The position numbers and the translations under genes are program-made. A stretch of 64,000 bases of DNA from Aridibaculum aurantiacum. GTDB taxonomy: Bacteria > Bacteroidota > Bacteroidia > Chitinophagales > Chitinophagaceae. This document shows, in pieces, positions 54,647-64,000 of the stretch. A model generated the notes under the pieces. The model was not told where the DNA came from. It did no database searches and saw only the letters and a list, made by a program, of their open reading frames with translations. Position 1 is the first letter of the stretch; each line of letters begins with the position of its first letter. The DNA is taken from contig NZ_JAFEWC010000002.1 in NCBI RefSeq assembly GCF_017355875.1, forward strand, positions 310,001-374,000. Reading direction: 5' to 3'.

Positions 54647-57600
54647 ATGAGAGTGACTTCTAGGATATTTACGTTAATTGGCCTGCTATTCTTAGGAATA
54701 GCAGGTTTTAGCCAAGGTATTTCCAACAAGGGAAAAGAATTCTGGGTAGGGTATGGCCACCACCAGTTTATGGAAACTGGCACCAACACCCAGGAGATGA
54801 CCATCTACCTAAGTGCTGAAGAACAACCTGCTACTGTTACCGTTACAATCGACAGCAGTGGTCTGTTTCCGGCTAATTGGTGGAGACGTACCTACAATAT
54901 TCCGGCATATACAGTTATCTCCATAGAAGATGTGAATGCAAATACATTCTCAAATGCTGCAGGTGCCAGGGGACCAATACCCAAGGGAGCAACCGGGCAG
55001 CAATATGATGCAAGATTGTATACAGACCCTCCACCTTCAGGTACCGGCGGAGCGGGACTTTTCCGGAAAAAGGGTATCAGAATCCAAAGTGATGTTCCAA
55101 TTGTAGCCTATGCACATATCTATGGTTCAGCATCATCAGGTGCTACTACACTCATTCCTGTAGAAGCATGGGGATATGACTATGTATCTATCAACAGCAA
55201 GCAGAGCTACGCTTCTAACTGCTACAATTGGATGTACATAATTGCATCACGCGATAACACAGTGGTAGAAATAACTCCTTCAGTGAAAACAAGAGCACAG
55301 GATAAAACAGGTTTACGTCCTGGTCAGCCTACGCTGGTAACGCTTATGAAGGGGCAGATGTACCAGGTAATAGGTGCGAATGATGGATCGGACGCAAATG
55401 GTAATGGTGGAACATCCAGTACAGGTTTGGAGCTTACCGGTACGCGTGTACGTTCGTTTGCACAGCCAGGTGGTGAATGTTTCCCCATAGCTGTTTTCTC
55501 TGGAAGCAGCCGTACTTCTAACCCTGCTTCTTGTGGCAGCGGTGGTGGCGATAACGACAACTACCAGATGTACCCGCAGCATGCATGGGGCAGGCGCTAC
55601 CTGTTAGCACCATTCTCAAGTGGCGCAGGGGTAAGTTCATATGCCACAGCTACCTATAAGATTGCTATTAAAGATGTAGGCCAGACTGAGGTAAAAAGAA
55701 ATGGACAAACCGTAGTTGCTGTTGGTCAAAATACAGCTGTCTACCAGTTTGAAAGCAACGGTTTTGAGTACATTGAATCAACAAAGCCCATCACCATTGT
55801 TCAGTTTATGACTGGCGGTGGTTGTATGCCAGGCAGTATAGGTGATCCGGCTAAAGTGGCTATCAGTCCACTAGAACAGGGAATTAAACAAGTAGGGTTT
55901 TATAGAAATACAAAGGAAGGCATTAGTGTAAATTACCTGACACTTATAGTAAAATCAGCTGGGGTACCTAGTTTACGCATAGATAATTCTAATGCGTTTG
56001 ACCAGGTAGTGCCTCATCCGAGATTGGCCGGATACTCTGTAGTGACCAAAAGGTGGAACGCGGCCAAAGCCCAGGTAATTGTGAAATGTGATTCGGCGTT
56101 CAATGCCATTACTTATGGATTGGGTAGTGTAGAAAGTTACGCATACAGTGCAGGTGCTTATTTCAATAACCTAAACGCGATCTCCAACATCAGCAATATA
56201 CCTGATACCAGTAATGGTGGTAACAACAGGCACTTGTATACATGTGTCAATACGCCATCGAAACTTTCGGTGTTGATGCGTTACCAACCATTGACATTGA
56301 AGTGGAACCTTGCCAGCATGTGTAACGTGGTGGCGCCTTGCCAGGATGTGACCATGAATCCCGCATCTACTTATTATGAAGGTCCTGTTACCGTAGATGG
56401 TATTGTGTACCACAAGTATACTTTGCCCGGTACTTATACATTTAGCCAGGTTGGTATGCACGATATAAAAGTGGAGGCTACCAGTCTTACCCTTGACCAG
56501 TGTAATAATAAAGAAGACTTATATATTTCAATAGATGTAAAGCCAAAGCCATACGTCAACTTTAGTATAAACCACACTACCCGCTGCGAACTGGATACGG
56601 CTTATTTTAATGGACCTGCCTCCTCGGCTAACGGCTATACCCTTGGATATTGGGACTGGTCGTTTGACAATGGAGCAGTGATAGATAGTGTTCGTAATCC
56701 AAAACATTTGTTTGCACCGGGTGCGCACACGGCCAAACTTACTATTGCCACCACGCAAGGTTGTGCTGCTGATACTAGTATCAACTTTAATGTTGTGGCA
56801 AAACCTACAGCTGATTTTACAGCTAACCCACCAGCTGTTTGTTTAGGGCAGGCCATTACCTTTAATGGAACATCAACCTATACAGGTCCAACGGGTATCA
56901 ATGGATGGCATTGGGATTTTGGAAATGGAACAACTGTAAATGCTACCAATGGTAATGCACAAACTGTTACCTATACAACACCAGACCAATACGTGGTAAA
57001 GCATATGGTAAAAGTGTCAGCACTTTGTGTGAGTGATACGGTTGAGAAAATTGTTCCAGTTCATCCTGGTGCTGTACTTGGATTTACTTATCCTACCGGT
57101 TGTTTACCATCATCAGGAATTGCACAGTTCACCGCCGATGCTACCGATGTAGGTGGGCAACCAATCGTTTCTTACCTATGGAATTTTGGTGATCCAAATG
57201 CTACTGCTAGTAATCCTAATACTTCTACTGCTCAAAATCCAACACATACTTACTCAGCTTTTGGCAACTACACAGTTACGCTTAGTGTAGTTACTGCAAG
57301 TGGTTGTGCCGGAGATACTGCAGCATTGATATCAATGAATGTGCAGCCTACGACTACATATCCTGCACTGAATCCTGTTTGTATAAATAGTGGAGTTATA
57401 TCAGTTGCCACTGCTTCTGTTACCAATGGTGTTCCTGGAAGAGGTAAATATTTTGGGGCAGGTACAGATACATTAGGAAACTTCAATCCTGCTGTTGCAG
57501 GTGCAGGCCCTCATGAAATCAGGTGGATCTTTGTTTCAGATGGTGGCTGTACAGATACTGCTCGCCGAACAATAATTGTTAATCCGCTGCCTGCTAAACC

Positions 57601-60600
57601 AGTTGTTTCCTCGCCGGTAAATTATTGCCAGAATGCTACTGCTACGGCATTAACTGCTACCGGTGATGCAGGAAGTACTTTCATCTGGTATAATAATGCA
57701 GCGCTTGGTAATGGTAGTCCTACCGCACCTACGCCTTCTACGGCTACGGCAGGTTCTACTACTTACTATGTTACTCAAACCAATACAGAAGGCTGTACAA
57801 GTGATACAGCTACTATAGAAATAGTAGTTAGCCCGGGTATAACAGGTAATACAATAGGTGCTGATCAAACATTATGTTCGAGTGGCGCTTCGGCTGATAC
57901 ACTTCGCTCAACTACAACTGTAGGAGGTGGAAACGGAACTTTGAATTACCAGTGGCAACAATCAACAGACAATGGTGCTACCTGGACAAATATACCTGGT
58001 GCAACGACTGAAGCATATTTCCCTGGTGCAGTTAATGGTGAAGTAAGATTTAGAAGAATAATCACCAGCGGCCTTTGTACCAGCACATCAAATGTTGTTA
58101 CTGTTACAGTGGTACAAGGCTTCACCAATGCTGATATTGCTGCAAGTCAAACGATATGTGAAGGAAGTGCTCCGTCATTGCTCAATGGTCAGACCGCACA
58201 AGGTGGTGGAACCATTGCTTACCAATGGCAGGTTTCTACTGACGGTACCACATGGACAAATATTGCCGGTGCTACTGGTGAAGATTACCAACCAGGCAGC
58301 TTGACCACAACAACCTATTACCGCAGGCAAGTTAGCAACAGTGTATGTACTGCTACTTCTTCTGTGGTAGAAATAACAGTAACTCCAATAGCAAACGGAG
58401 CCATCACAGGTCCTGCAGCTATATGTGCTTATGATGCTGCCGCAGTTACATTTAATGCATCTGCAGGCACTGCACCGTTCACTGTTCAATTAACTATCAC
58501 TGCTCCCGGAGGCGCTAGCAGCACCATAACAGAAACTGTGAATAATGCTGGTCCTGCTACTATAAATGTATTAGCAGCCAACAGTGCAGCAGGCAATTAT
58601 ACAGTTGCCATCAGCAGTTTACAAGATGTAAATGGTTGTGCTCGTACTACAGGTTTTGCTCCTGTAAACATCACAGTGCATCCTAAGCCAGTGCTTACTG
58701 TAACTGCTGATGTAGCAGTTTGTGCAGGCACATCTACTACTTTACAAGCAAGTGGTGCAACTGACTATAGCTGGTCGCCAGCCACTGGACTAAACGCCTC
58801 AACAGGAAACCAGGTGATAGCAACACCAACTGCCACAACTACTTATACAGTAACTGGAACAGCAAATGGCTGTGCCGCTGACCCGGTAAGTGTAACTGTA
58901 ACAGTTAATCCTGTTCCAGCAAAACCTACAGTAACTACACCTGTGGCTTATTGCCAGAATGATGTAGCTACCGCACTAAGTGCAACAGCTGCTGCAGGTA
59001 ATACACTTACCTGGTACAACAATGCTGCATTAACCAACGGTACAACAACTGCTCCTACGCCTTCTACGGCAGTAGGTGGTACATCTAATTATTACGTAAC
59101 ACAAACCAACGCGGCAAGCTGCGTAAGCGATACAGCTACTATCACTGTAACTGTTCAGCCATCTATTACAGGAAACAATATTGGTGCAGATCAAACATTA
59201 TGTTCTGCCGGTGCTGCAGCTGCTCTAAATGGTACTGCTACAGTAGCAGGTGGAACAGGAACTTATACTTATGTGTGGGAGCAATCAGTAGATGGTGGTA
59301 CTACATGGACTAGCATTACTTCAGCTACTGCAGCATCGTATAGCCCGGGGACACTGACCACTACTACAATGTACAGGAGGTCGATCACAAGTGGTCTTTG
59401 TTCCAGCACATCAAACGTAGTTACCATTACAGTACTTGCACCATTTACCGGTACAGGTATCAACGGTAGCCAGGTTGTTTGTGCCAATGTAGCACCTTCT
59501 GTTTTAGATGGAGATGCTGCATCAGCAGGTACTGCTGCTGTAAATTACCAGTGGCAACAATCCCTGGATAACGTTACGTTCAATAACATTGCTGGCGCTG
59601 TTGCAGAAGATTACCAGCCGCCGGTTCTTACCGCTACTACACATTTCCGCAGGCAGGTAAGCAATGCTACTTGTAATGCAATGTCTAATGTGATAACTGT
59701 AACGGTTAATCCTTTACCTAATGGTGCTATCACTGGTCCTGCATCTATTTGTGTGTATGACGAAGGTTCTGTAACATTTACTGCTAATACAGGTGCAGCA
59801 CCTTATACCGTTCAACTAACAGTTACAGGTCCTGCTGGTTATTCCAATACAGTTACGCAAACTGTACCTAATAATAATGCTGCAACTATTAGTGTGATAC
59901 CTGCCAATAGTGCTGCAGGATCTTACCAGGTAGTTATCAGCAGCATTACTGACAACAACACCTGTTCGCGAACTACTGGTTTTACACCGGTTACTATTAC
60001 TGTAAATCCAAAACCTGTATTGACTGTAAGTGCAAACACTGCAATATGCGGAGGAGACTCTACTGCTCTTACAGTTACAGGCGCCACTACGTACACATGG
60101 TCACCAGCTACAGGACTTAGCAATACTACCGGCAGTACAGTGATGGCTAAACCAACAGCAACCACTACTTATACTGTAAACGGAACTTCTAATGGTTGTA
60201 CAGCTGACGCGGTAACTGTAACGGTAACTGTTAATCCTGTTCCGGCTAAGCCTGCGGTTACACGCCCGGTTGCTTACTGCCAGGATGCAACTGCAACACC
60301 ATTGAACGCTACCGCAGCAGCAGGCAATACGCTTACATGGTATAACAATGCTGCATTAACCAATGGAAGTAATACTGCTCCTACACCAACTACTGCTTCA
60401 CCAGGAAGTACCAGCTATTTTGTAACACAAACAAGCAGTGCAGGATGTACAAGTGATACTTCAAGAATAGTGGTAGTGGTGAGTCCATTGCCTACTGTCA
60501 ACTTCCAGTTACCAGAAGCAATGTGTATGACCAATGGCCGGGCTACGGTTCAGTTTATGAACCAAACATCAGTAGTTGGTGGTGGTGCATTCACCTCTAG

Positions 60601-61525
60601 TTGGAATTTTGGTGATGGCAATACATCAACTGAAAGAAATCCTGTTCATTCATATTCTACTCCTGGTCCACACCAGGTAACACTGGAAGTAACAACCGCC
60701 GGTGGTTGTATAGGCCAGGTAGTGAAGACGCTTCCTGCTTTCCTTCAGAAGCCGGTTGCAGACTTTGCTGTTACACCTGATACTCTTTGCCAGGGAACAC
60801 CTAGTTCATTCACTGATCTAAGTACTGCACAAGGCAGCACTGTACAATCATGGAGATGGTCGTTTGGTGATGGTTCTACATCGCAACTAAGAAACCCTGT
60901 GAAGAACTACCCGCTTCCAGGTAATTATACTGTGAAGCTGACTGTGATGAATGCGCAGGGATGTCAATCTGATACTACACGTACAGTGAGGGTATACCTG
61001 CAGCCGGTGATTGATGCAGGTCCGTCATTCGTGGTAGCGCAAGGTACAGTGGTCACTTTTGCTCCTTTTGTAAAAGACTCTACTAACCTTACCTACCTAT
61101 GGACTACATCTTCTAATACGCTACCACCAGCTTCAGGATTAAGTGATCCAACCATACTTTCACCTTCATTGGTTGTTGAGCGTGACCAGGTGTATGCGCT
61201 TACTGCTACAGGCCAGGGTCAGTGTACGGCTAGCGATACATTGTATGTAAAATCACTGCTGCCACTGCGTATTCCAAATGCGTTCTCTCCAAATGGCGAT
61301 GGCATCAACGACACATGGGAAATCCCTAACCTGAGAGATTACCCGGGAAGTACCGTAGAGGTATTCAACAGGTATGGCCAGAGTGTGTACAGGACTATTG
61401 GTTACGACAAAGGATGGAATGGAACCTTCAACGGTTCTCCTCTTCCTGTAGGCGTTTACTATTACATCATCGAGTTGAAGAATGGTTTCAACCAGGTAAC
61501 TGGTTCGGTGACCATATTGAAATAA
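54647..61525 (+). CDS. Giant surface protein with PKD and Ig-like repeats, T9SS type B (CHU_C) tail
   Basis: This 2292-residue protein starts with a signal peptide (RVTSRIFTLIGLLFLGIAGFSQ after Met) and an IgGFc-binding-like domain (FWVGYGHHQFM at about 31, to about 500). The latter is homologous to the one inside the preceding protein. PKD domains follow (about 638-900; YWDWSFDNG, WHWDFGNG, YLWNFGDPN). Residues about 979-1862 are two copies of a 442-residue block of Ig-like units, with part of a third copy after them. Two more PKD domains (WNFGDGNTS, WRWSFGDGST) precede the CHU_C tail at 2208-2292 (IPNAFSPNGDGINDTWEIPN, FNRYGQSVY, PVGVYYYIIELKNG). It is cotranscribed with the upstream giant gene and followed after 44 nt by a PorP/SprF gene. 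It is probably a surface filament or adhesin. Confidence 0.92.
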   Translation: MRVTSRIFTLIGLLFLGIAGFSQGISNKGKEFWVGYGHHQFMETGTNTQEMTIYLSAEEQPATVTVTIDSSGLFPANWWRRTYNIPAYTVISIEDVNANTFSNAAGARGPIPKGATGQQYDARLYTDPPPSGTGGAGLFRKKGIRIQSDVPIVAYAHIYGSASSGATTLIPVEAWGYDYVSINSKQSYASNCYNWMYIIASRDNTVVEITPSVKTRAQDKTGLRPGQPTLVTLMKGQMYQVIGANDGSDANGNGGTSSTGLELTGTRVRSFAQPGGECFPIAVFSGSSRTSNPASCGSGGGDNDNYQMYPQHAWGRRYLLAPFSSGAGVSSYATATYKIAIKDVGQTEVKRNGQTVVAVGQNTAVYQFESNGFEYIESTKPITIVQFMTGGGCMPGSIGDPAKVAISPLEQGIKQVGFYRNTKEGISVNYLTLIVKSAGVPSLRIDNSNAFDQVVPHPRLAGYSVVTKRWNAAKAQVIVKCDSAFNAITYGLGSVESYAYSAGAYFNNLNAISNISNIPDTSNGGNNRHLYTCVNTPSKLSVLMRYQPLTLKWNLASMCNVVAPCQDVTMNPASTYYEGPVTVDGIVYHKYTLPGTYTFSQVGMHDIKVEATSLTLDQCNNKEDLYISIDVKPKPYVNFSINHTTRCELDTAYFNGPASSANGYTLGYWDWSFDNGAVIDSVRNPKHLFAPGAHTAKLTIATTQGCAADTSINFNVVAKPTADFTANPPAVCLGQAITFNGTSTYTGPTGINGWHWDFGNGTTVNATNGNAQTVTYTTPDQYVVKHMVKVSALCVSDTVEKIVPVHPGAVLGFTYPTGCLPSSGIAQFTADATDVGGQPIVSYLWNFGDPNATASNPNTSTAQNPTHTYSAFGNYTVTLSVVTASGCAGDTAALISMNVQPTTTYPALNPVCINSGVISVATASVTNGVPGRGKYFGAGTDTLGNFNPAVAGAGPHEIRWIFVSDGGCTDTARRTIIVNPLPAKPVVSSPVNYCQNATATALTATGDAGSTFIWYNNAALGNGSPTAPTPSTATAGSTTYYVTQTNTEGCTSDTATIEIVVSPGITGNTIGADQTLCSSGASADTLRSTTTVGGGNGTLNYQWQQSTDNGATWTNIPGATTEAYFPGAVNGEVRFRRIITSGLCTSTSNVVTVTVVQGFTNADIAASQTICEGSAPSLLNGQTAQGGGTIAYQWQVSTDGTTWTNIAGATGEDYQPGSLTTTTYYRRQVSNSVCTATSSVVEITVTPIANGAITGPAAICAYDAAAVTFNASAGTAPFTVQLTITAPGGASSTITETVNNAGPATINVLAANSAAGNYTVAISSLQDVNGCARTTGFAPVNITVHPKPVLTVTADVAVCAGTSTTLQASGATDYSWSPATGLNASTGNQVIATPTATTTYTVTGTANGCAADPVSVTVTVNPVPAKPTVTTPVAYCQNDVATALSATAAAGNTLTWYNNAALTNGTTTAPTPSTAVGGTSNYYVTQTNAASCVSDTATITVTVQPSITGNNIGADQTLCSAGAAAALNGTATVAGGTGTYTYVWEQSVDGGTTWTSITSATAASYSPGTLTTTTMYRRSITSGLCSSTSNVVTITVLAPFTGTGINGSQVVCANVAPSVLDGDAASAGTAAVNYQWQQSLDNVTFNNIAGAVAEDYQPPVLTATTHFRRQVSNATCNAMSNVITVTVNPLPNGAITGPASICVYDEGSVTFTANTGAAPYTVQLTVTGPAGYSNTVTQTVPNNNAATISVIPANSAAGSYQVVISSITDNNTCSRTTGFTPVTITVNPKPVLTVSANTAICGGDSTALTVTGATTYTWSPATGLSNTTGSTVMAKPTATTTYTVNGTSNGCTADAVTVTVTVNPVPAKPAVTRPVAYCQDATATPLNATAAAGNTLTWYNNAALTNGSNTAPTPTTASPGSTSYFVTQTSSAGCTSDTSRIVVVVSPLPTVNFQLPEAMCMTNGRATVQFMNQTSVVGGGAFTSSWNFGDGNTSTERNPVHSYSTPGPHQVTLEVTTAGGCIGQVVKTLPAFLQKPVADFAVTPDTLCQGTPSSFTDLSTAQGSTVQSWRWSFGDGSTSQLRNPVKNYPLPGNYTVKLTVMNAQGCQSDTTRTVRVYLQPVIDAGPSFVVAQGTVVTFAPFVKDSTNLTYLWTTSSNTLPPASGLSDPTILSPSLVVERDQVYALTATGQGQCTASDTLYVKSLLPLRIPNAFSPNGDGINDTWEIPNLRDYPGSTVEVFNRYGQSVYRTIGYDKGWNGTFNGSPLPVGVYYYIIELKNGFNQVTGSVTILK
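57581..60480 (+). repeat. Tandem 1326-nt repeat inside the second type B gene
   Basis: The anchor AATCC(G/T)(C/G)TGCC... at the NP-PAKP motif recurs at 57581, 58907 and 60233, exactly 1326 nt (442 codons) apart both times. The third copy is partial and covers only the first Ig-like unit (YCQ, TWYNNAAL, APTPTTA). The copies are clearly diverged in base sequence, but no insertions or deletions have accumulated in total length. Confidence 0.85.
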
Positions 61526-61569
61526 AGAAATTGAAGAGTACAAGTTTTTAATATTACAACTAGAACACC

Positions 61570-62574
61570 ATGAAATATTTTTACCGTCTTTCGCTGTCAT
61601 TGCTCTTGCTAACTGTGTGTAAAGGTTTAGTAGCGCAGATCGATCCACATTTCACCCAGTATTATGTTTATCCTTCGTGGCTCAATCCTGCATTAACAGG
61701 TGCTTTCGATGGCGACTACCGTATTTCGGGCATTTACAGGAACCAGTGGGGAAATGTATCAGCTCCTTTTAGCACACCGGGTATATCAGTAGATTTCGCT
61801 GGAAATAAGAACCTGAACTATGGTGTAAGTGCTTTGAATCAAACAGCGGGAAATGGCGGTTACCGCTACCTTACTGCGTACGGATCATTAGCATATACTG
61901 GTGTTCGTTTTGGTGCAAATGGCAATCAACGCGTAGTATTCGGTATGCAGGCAGGTTTGATCAACAGGCGCTTCGATCGTTCTAAGTTCACCTTTGGTGA
62001 CCAGTACAATCCAACTACAGGTTACAATCCTTCAAATCCAACTATGGATATTCCTACCATCAACCAATCTATGGTGTTAGACATTGGTGCAGGTGTGTTG
62101 TACTACGATGCACAGCCGGGTAAGAAGGCAAACTTTTATGGTGGATTTTCTGTGGCACATCTTAACCAGCCTGAAGATGCATTTGTACAGTCAGCAAAAG
62201 AAAAGCTGCCAATGCGTTTTACAGGTCACGCAGGTGTTCGCCTATTGGTATCGGATGTGCTAAGCATTACACCCAATGTAATGTACGCACGCCAGGGAAC
62301 TGCAGAAGAAAAAATGGTAGGTGCGTATGCACAACTTCGTGCTACTGAAAATACAGAGCTTTTGTTAGGAGCCAATATGCGTTTGAATGATGCCATCTCT
62401 CCTTATGTTGGTTTTTACCACAAGAACATGGTTTTAGGTGTTAGCTACGACATCACTACTTCAGACCTGGGAAAGATAGCAAGGTCTGCCAGCAGCTTCG
62501 AGATCTCTTTATCATTTATTGGCAGAAGATCAGTTAGTACACCAGAACAAAACTTCATCTGTCCAAGGCTGTAA
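61570..62574 (+). CDS. PorP/SprF family T9SS outer-membrane protein
   Basis: The 334-residue protein has a signal peptide (MKYFYRLSLSLLLLTVCKGLVAQ) and then the diagnostic PorP/SprF start, IDPHFTQYYVYPSWLNPALTG, followed by YRISGIYRNQWGNVSAPFSTPGISVD. The rest is a barrel of alternating strands (LNYGVSAL, RVVFGMQAGLINRRF, LLLGANMRLNDAISPYVGFYH, MVLGVSYDIT) ending in FEISLSFIGRR. In Flavobacterium, SprF-like proteins are needed for secretion of the CHU_C cargo encoded beside them. Two such cargo genes lie immediately upstream, so this protein is probably their dedicated partner. It starts 44 nt after the second cargo gene. Confidence 0.94.
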   Translation: MKYFYRLSLSLLLLTVCKGLVAQIDPHFTQYYVYPSWLNPALTGAFDGDYRISGIYRNQWGNVSAPFSTPGISVDFAGNKNLNYGVSALNQTAGNGGYRYLTAYGSLAYTGVRFGANGNQRVVFGMQAGLINRRFDRSKFTFGDQYNPTTGYNPSNPTMDIPTINQSMVLDIGAGVLYYDAQPGKKANFYGGFSVAHLNQPEDAFVQSAKEKLPMRFTGHAGVRLLVSDVLSITPNVMYARQGTAEEKMVGAYAQLRATENTELLLGANMRLNDAISPYVGFYHKNMVLGVSYDITTSDLGKIARSASSFEISLSFIGRRSVSTPEQNFICPRL

Positions 62575-62624
62575 TTGTTCCAGTTTTAACCAACACGTCG
62601 TGGAGACACATTCTAGTATTATCG

Positions 62625-64000
62625 ATGAAAAAATATATTAACCCTCGTATGAAGAAAGCCTTGTTGTTTGCCGGATGCTTTATGCTGGTACAGGCATTGG
62701 ATGCACAGTTTGCTTATAATTATTTAAAAGCAGCAGACGACTACTATAAAAAAGGTGACTATTTTTCTGCAGCACAGTATTATGAAAGAGCGCTTGGCCA
62801 AAAACCAAGCAAGCTGGATAAAGTAGATCCTTATAAAATTGAGTCTCTAAAAAAAGAGGCGCAGACCAATACTGCTAGCAACCGCGAACAGGTATTGTAT
62901 AAGACAGCTGAAAGCTATAGGATGGTAAATAACTACCTGAAAGCTGAGCCTTATTATAAAGAAGCTGCTGACCTGGCGCCTGCTGCTTTTCCATTAGCCC
63001 GCTACTGGTATGGTAAAAGCCTTCGCTACAATTCCAGGTTTGCTGAAGCGGAAGCTGCACTTACACAGTTTTTACAAGAATTTACATCCACTGATGAACA
63101 GGCAGCTGATGCCCGAAAAGAGATAGCTAACCTGCAGTTTATACAGAAAGAACTGAGAAAAGATACAAGTGTATACACGGTGCAGAAAATATCTGCAGAT
63201 GCATATACCAATGGTGCCGATTATGCTCCATCATTGATGAACAATTCGACGCTTGTTTTCACTTCTACAAGAGCAGACGAGAAAGCAACTAAGAACACTC
63301 CTCACCTTAACCGCCTTTACAAAGGAACAGCAGGAACAGGTGTAACCTTTGCGGCTACTAAAGTAGAAGTACCACAGGCATTAGATGTGCACCAGGGTGT
63401 AGCTACTTTTACGCCTGATGGCAACACCATGTACCTTACTCGCTGGACTGGTTTGAATGGCCGTAACACTGCTTCAATATTTACCAGTACTAAAACTGGA
63501 GACACATGGAGTGAACCAACACCATTGAAAGGTGATGTGAACGTAGAAGGTTATAGCTCGCAACAACCTTTTGTTTCTGCTGATGGTAAATACCTTTTCT
63601 ATGCAAGCAACAAGCCTGGTGGTAAAGGCAAGTTCGATCTTTATGTTACTCCTGTAGAAGGTAGTGGTGTATCAACTAATTTAGGTGATGCCATCAACAC
63701 TGAAGATGATGAGCAAGCTCCTTATTATCATCCTGGCTCTGGCTCTTTGATCTTTTCGAGCAAAGGAAGAGTAGGTATGGGTGGATTTGATTTCTACCAG
63801 GCAAAAGGAACAGTAGGTTCTTTTGCTACACCAGTTAATCTTGGCTATCCTGTTAACTCTGTAAAAGATGACATTTATGTAGTTAGTACCGGGGATAAAT
63901 ATGTGCTTGATAATATCTACTTCAGCTCAGATCGTTCTTCTGTTTGTTGTTTAGAAATGTTCACCCTGAACAAAAAGCGCTTTAAGAAAACGATTTTTGG
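62625..64000 (+). CDS. PorE/OmpA-like protein with TPR and beta-propeller repeats, 3' end outside window
   Basis: From ATG 62625 the frame stays open for 458 codons to the window edge. The signal sequence fits best from the second Met (MKKALLFAGCFMLVQALDAQ, ATG at 62649). Residues about 35-175 are TPR-like (YYKKGDYFSAAQYYERAL, YLKAEPYYKEAADLAP, ARYWYGKSLRYNSRFAEAEAAL). A PD40/WD40-type propeller follows, with repeats like GADYAPSLMNNSTLVFTSTR, QQPFVSADGKYLFYASNKPG and APYYHPGSGSLIFSSKGR. This is the order seen in PorE-type T9SS proteins, which end in a peptidoglycan-binding OmpA domain. That domain would lie beyond the window and is not seen here. It is the last member of the cargo-SprF-PorE series, 50 nt after the SprF gene. 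Confidence 0.88.
   Translation, partial: MKKYINPRMKKALLFAGCFMLVQALDAQFAYNYLKAADDYYKKGDYFSAAQYYERALGQKPSKLDKVDPYKIESLKKEAQTNTASNREQVLYKTAESYRMVNNYLKAEPYYKEAADLAPAAFPLARYWYGKSLRYNSRFAEAEAALTQFLQEFTSTDEQAADARKEIANLQFIQKELRKDTSVYTVQKISADAYTNGADYAPSLMNNSTLVFTSTRADEKATKNTPHLNRLYKGTAGTGVTFAATKVEVPQALDVHQGVATFTPDGNTMYLTRWTGLNGRNTASIFTSTKTGDTWSEPTPLKGDVNVEGYSSQQPFVSADGKYLFYASNKPGGKGKFDLYVTPVEGSGVSTNLGDAINTEDDEQAPYYHPGSGSLIFSSKGRVGMGGFDFYQAKGTVGSFATPVNLGYPVNSVKDDIYVVSTGDKYVLDNIYFSSDRSSVCCLEMFTLNKKRFKKTIF

Noticed and set aside
54600-54660. The two giant type B genes as one gene split by an artefact
   Set aside because: The first ends in a complete CHU_C tail and stop codon; the second begins with its own signal peptide 21 nt later.

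Overview
The window comes from a member of the Bacteroidota, most likely family Chitinophagaceae. The sequence shows type IX secretion (T9SS) sorting tails of both kinds (type A, and the CHU_C/type B kind), a PorP/SprF protein, Bacteroidota-only families such as DUF5606, very weak ribosome binding sites, and moderate G+C. No rRNA, tRNA, CRISPR array, phage or insertion sequence was recognised.

Layout. 1-4011: a truncated lipoprotein gene, a DUF5606 protein, an M3 oligoendopeptidase and a YrdC/TsaC-type tRNA-modification enzyme. 4232-13077: a tight seven-gene glycan operon. It encodes a glycoside hydrolase-GT2 fusion, an MsbA-like ABC exporter, two paralogous glycosyltransferase-like proteins, two left-handed beta-helix acyltransferases and a GT32 transferase; from gene 2 onward the DNA is visibly more AT-rich. 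13205-21605: an outer-membrane barrel candidate, a HipA-like kinase/DUF3037 pair, a small lipoprotein, a TPR membrane protein and two tandem secreted caspase-family proteins. 21777-24748: rplM-rpsI-rpsB-tsf, interrupted by intergenic palindromes. 25061-64000: five very large T9SS cargo proteins (1612 to 3643 residues), a VOC-family protein, a PorP/SprF protein and the start of a PorE/OmpA-like protein.

The most unusual signal is a family of three tiny open reading frames (19, 24 and 21 codons) at 25061, 36418 and 43541. Each lies 52-87 nt upstream of a giant surface-protein gene. They encode related peptides with the core YxxHPxEWxx[IV]PxPPF, and many differences between copies are synonymous, which suggests selection on the peptide itself. 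All three precede proteins with parallel beta-helix modules. The fourth independent adhesin gene (31391), built of fibronectin-like modules, has none. I do not recognise this peptide; a regulatory leader peptide is the simplest reading.

How the genes fit together: the last 20 kb looks like one surface-export unit, with two giant type B cargo proteins, their likely dedicated SprF partner and a PorE-like envelope protein in a row. The 4-13 kb operon looks like synthesis, acylation and export of a glycan or glycolipid.
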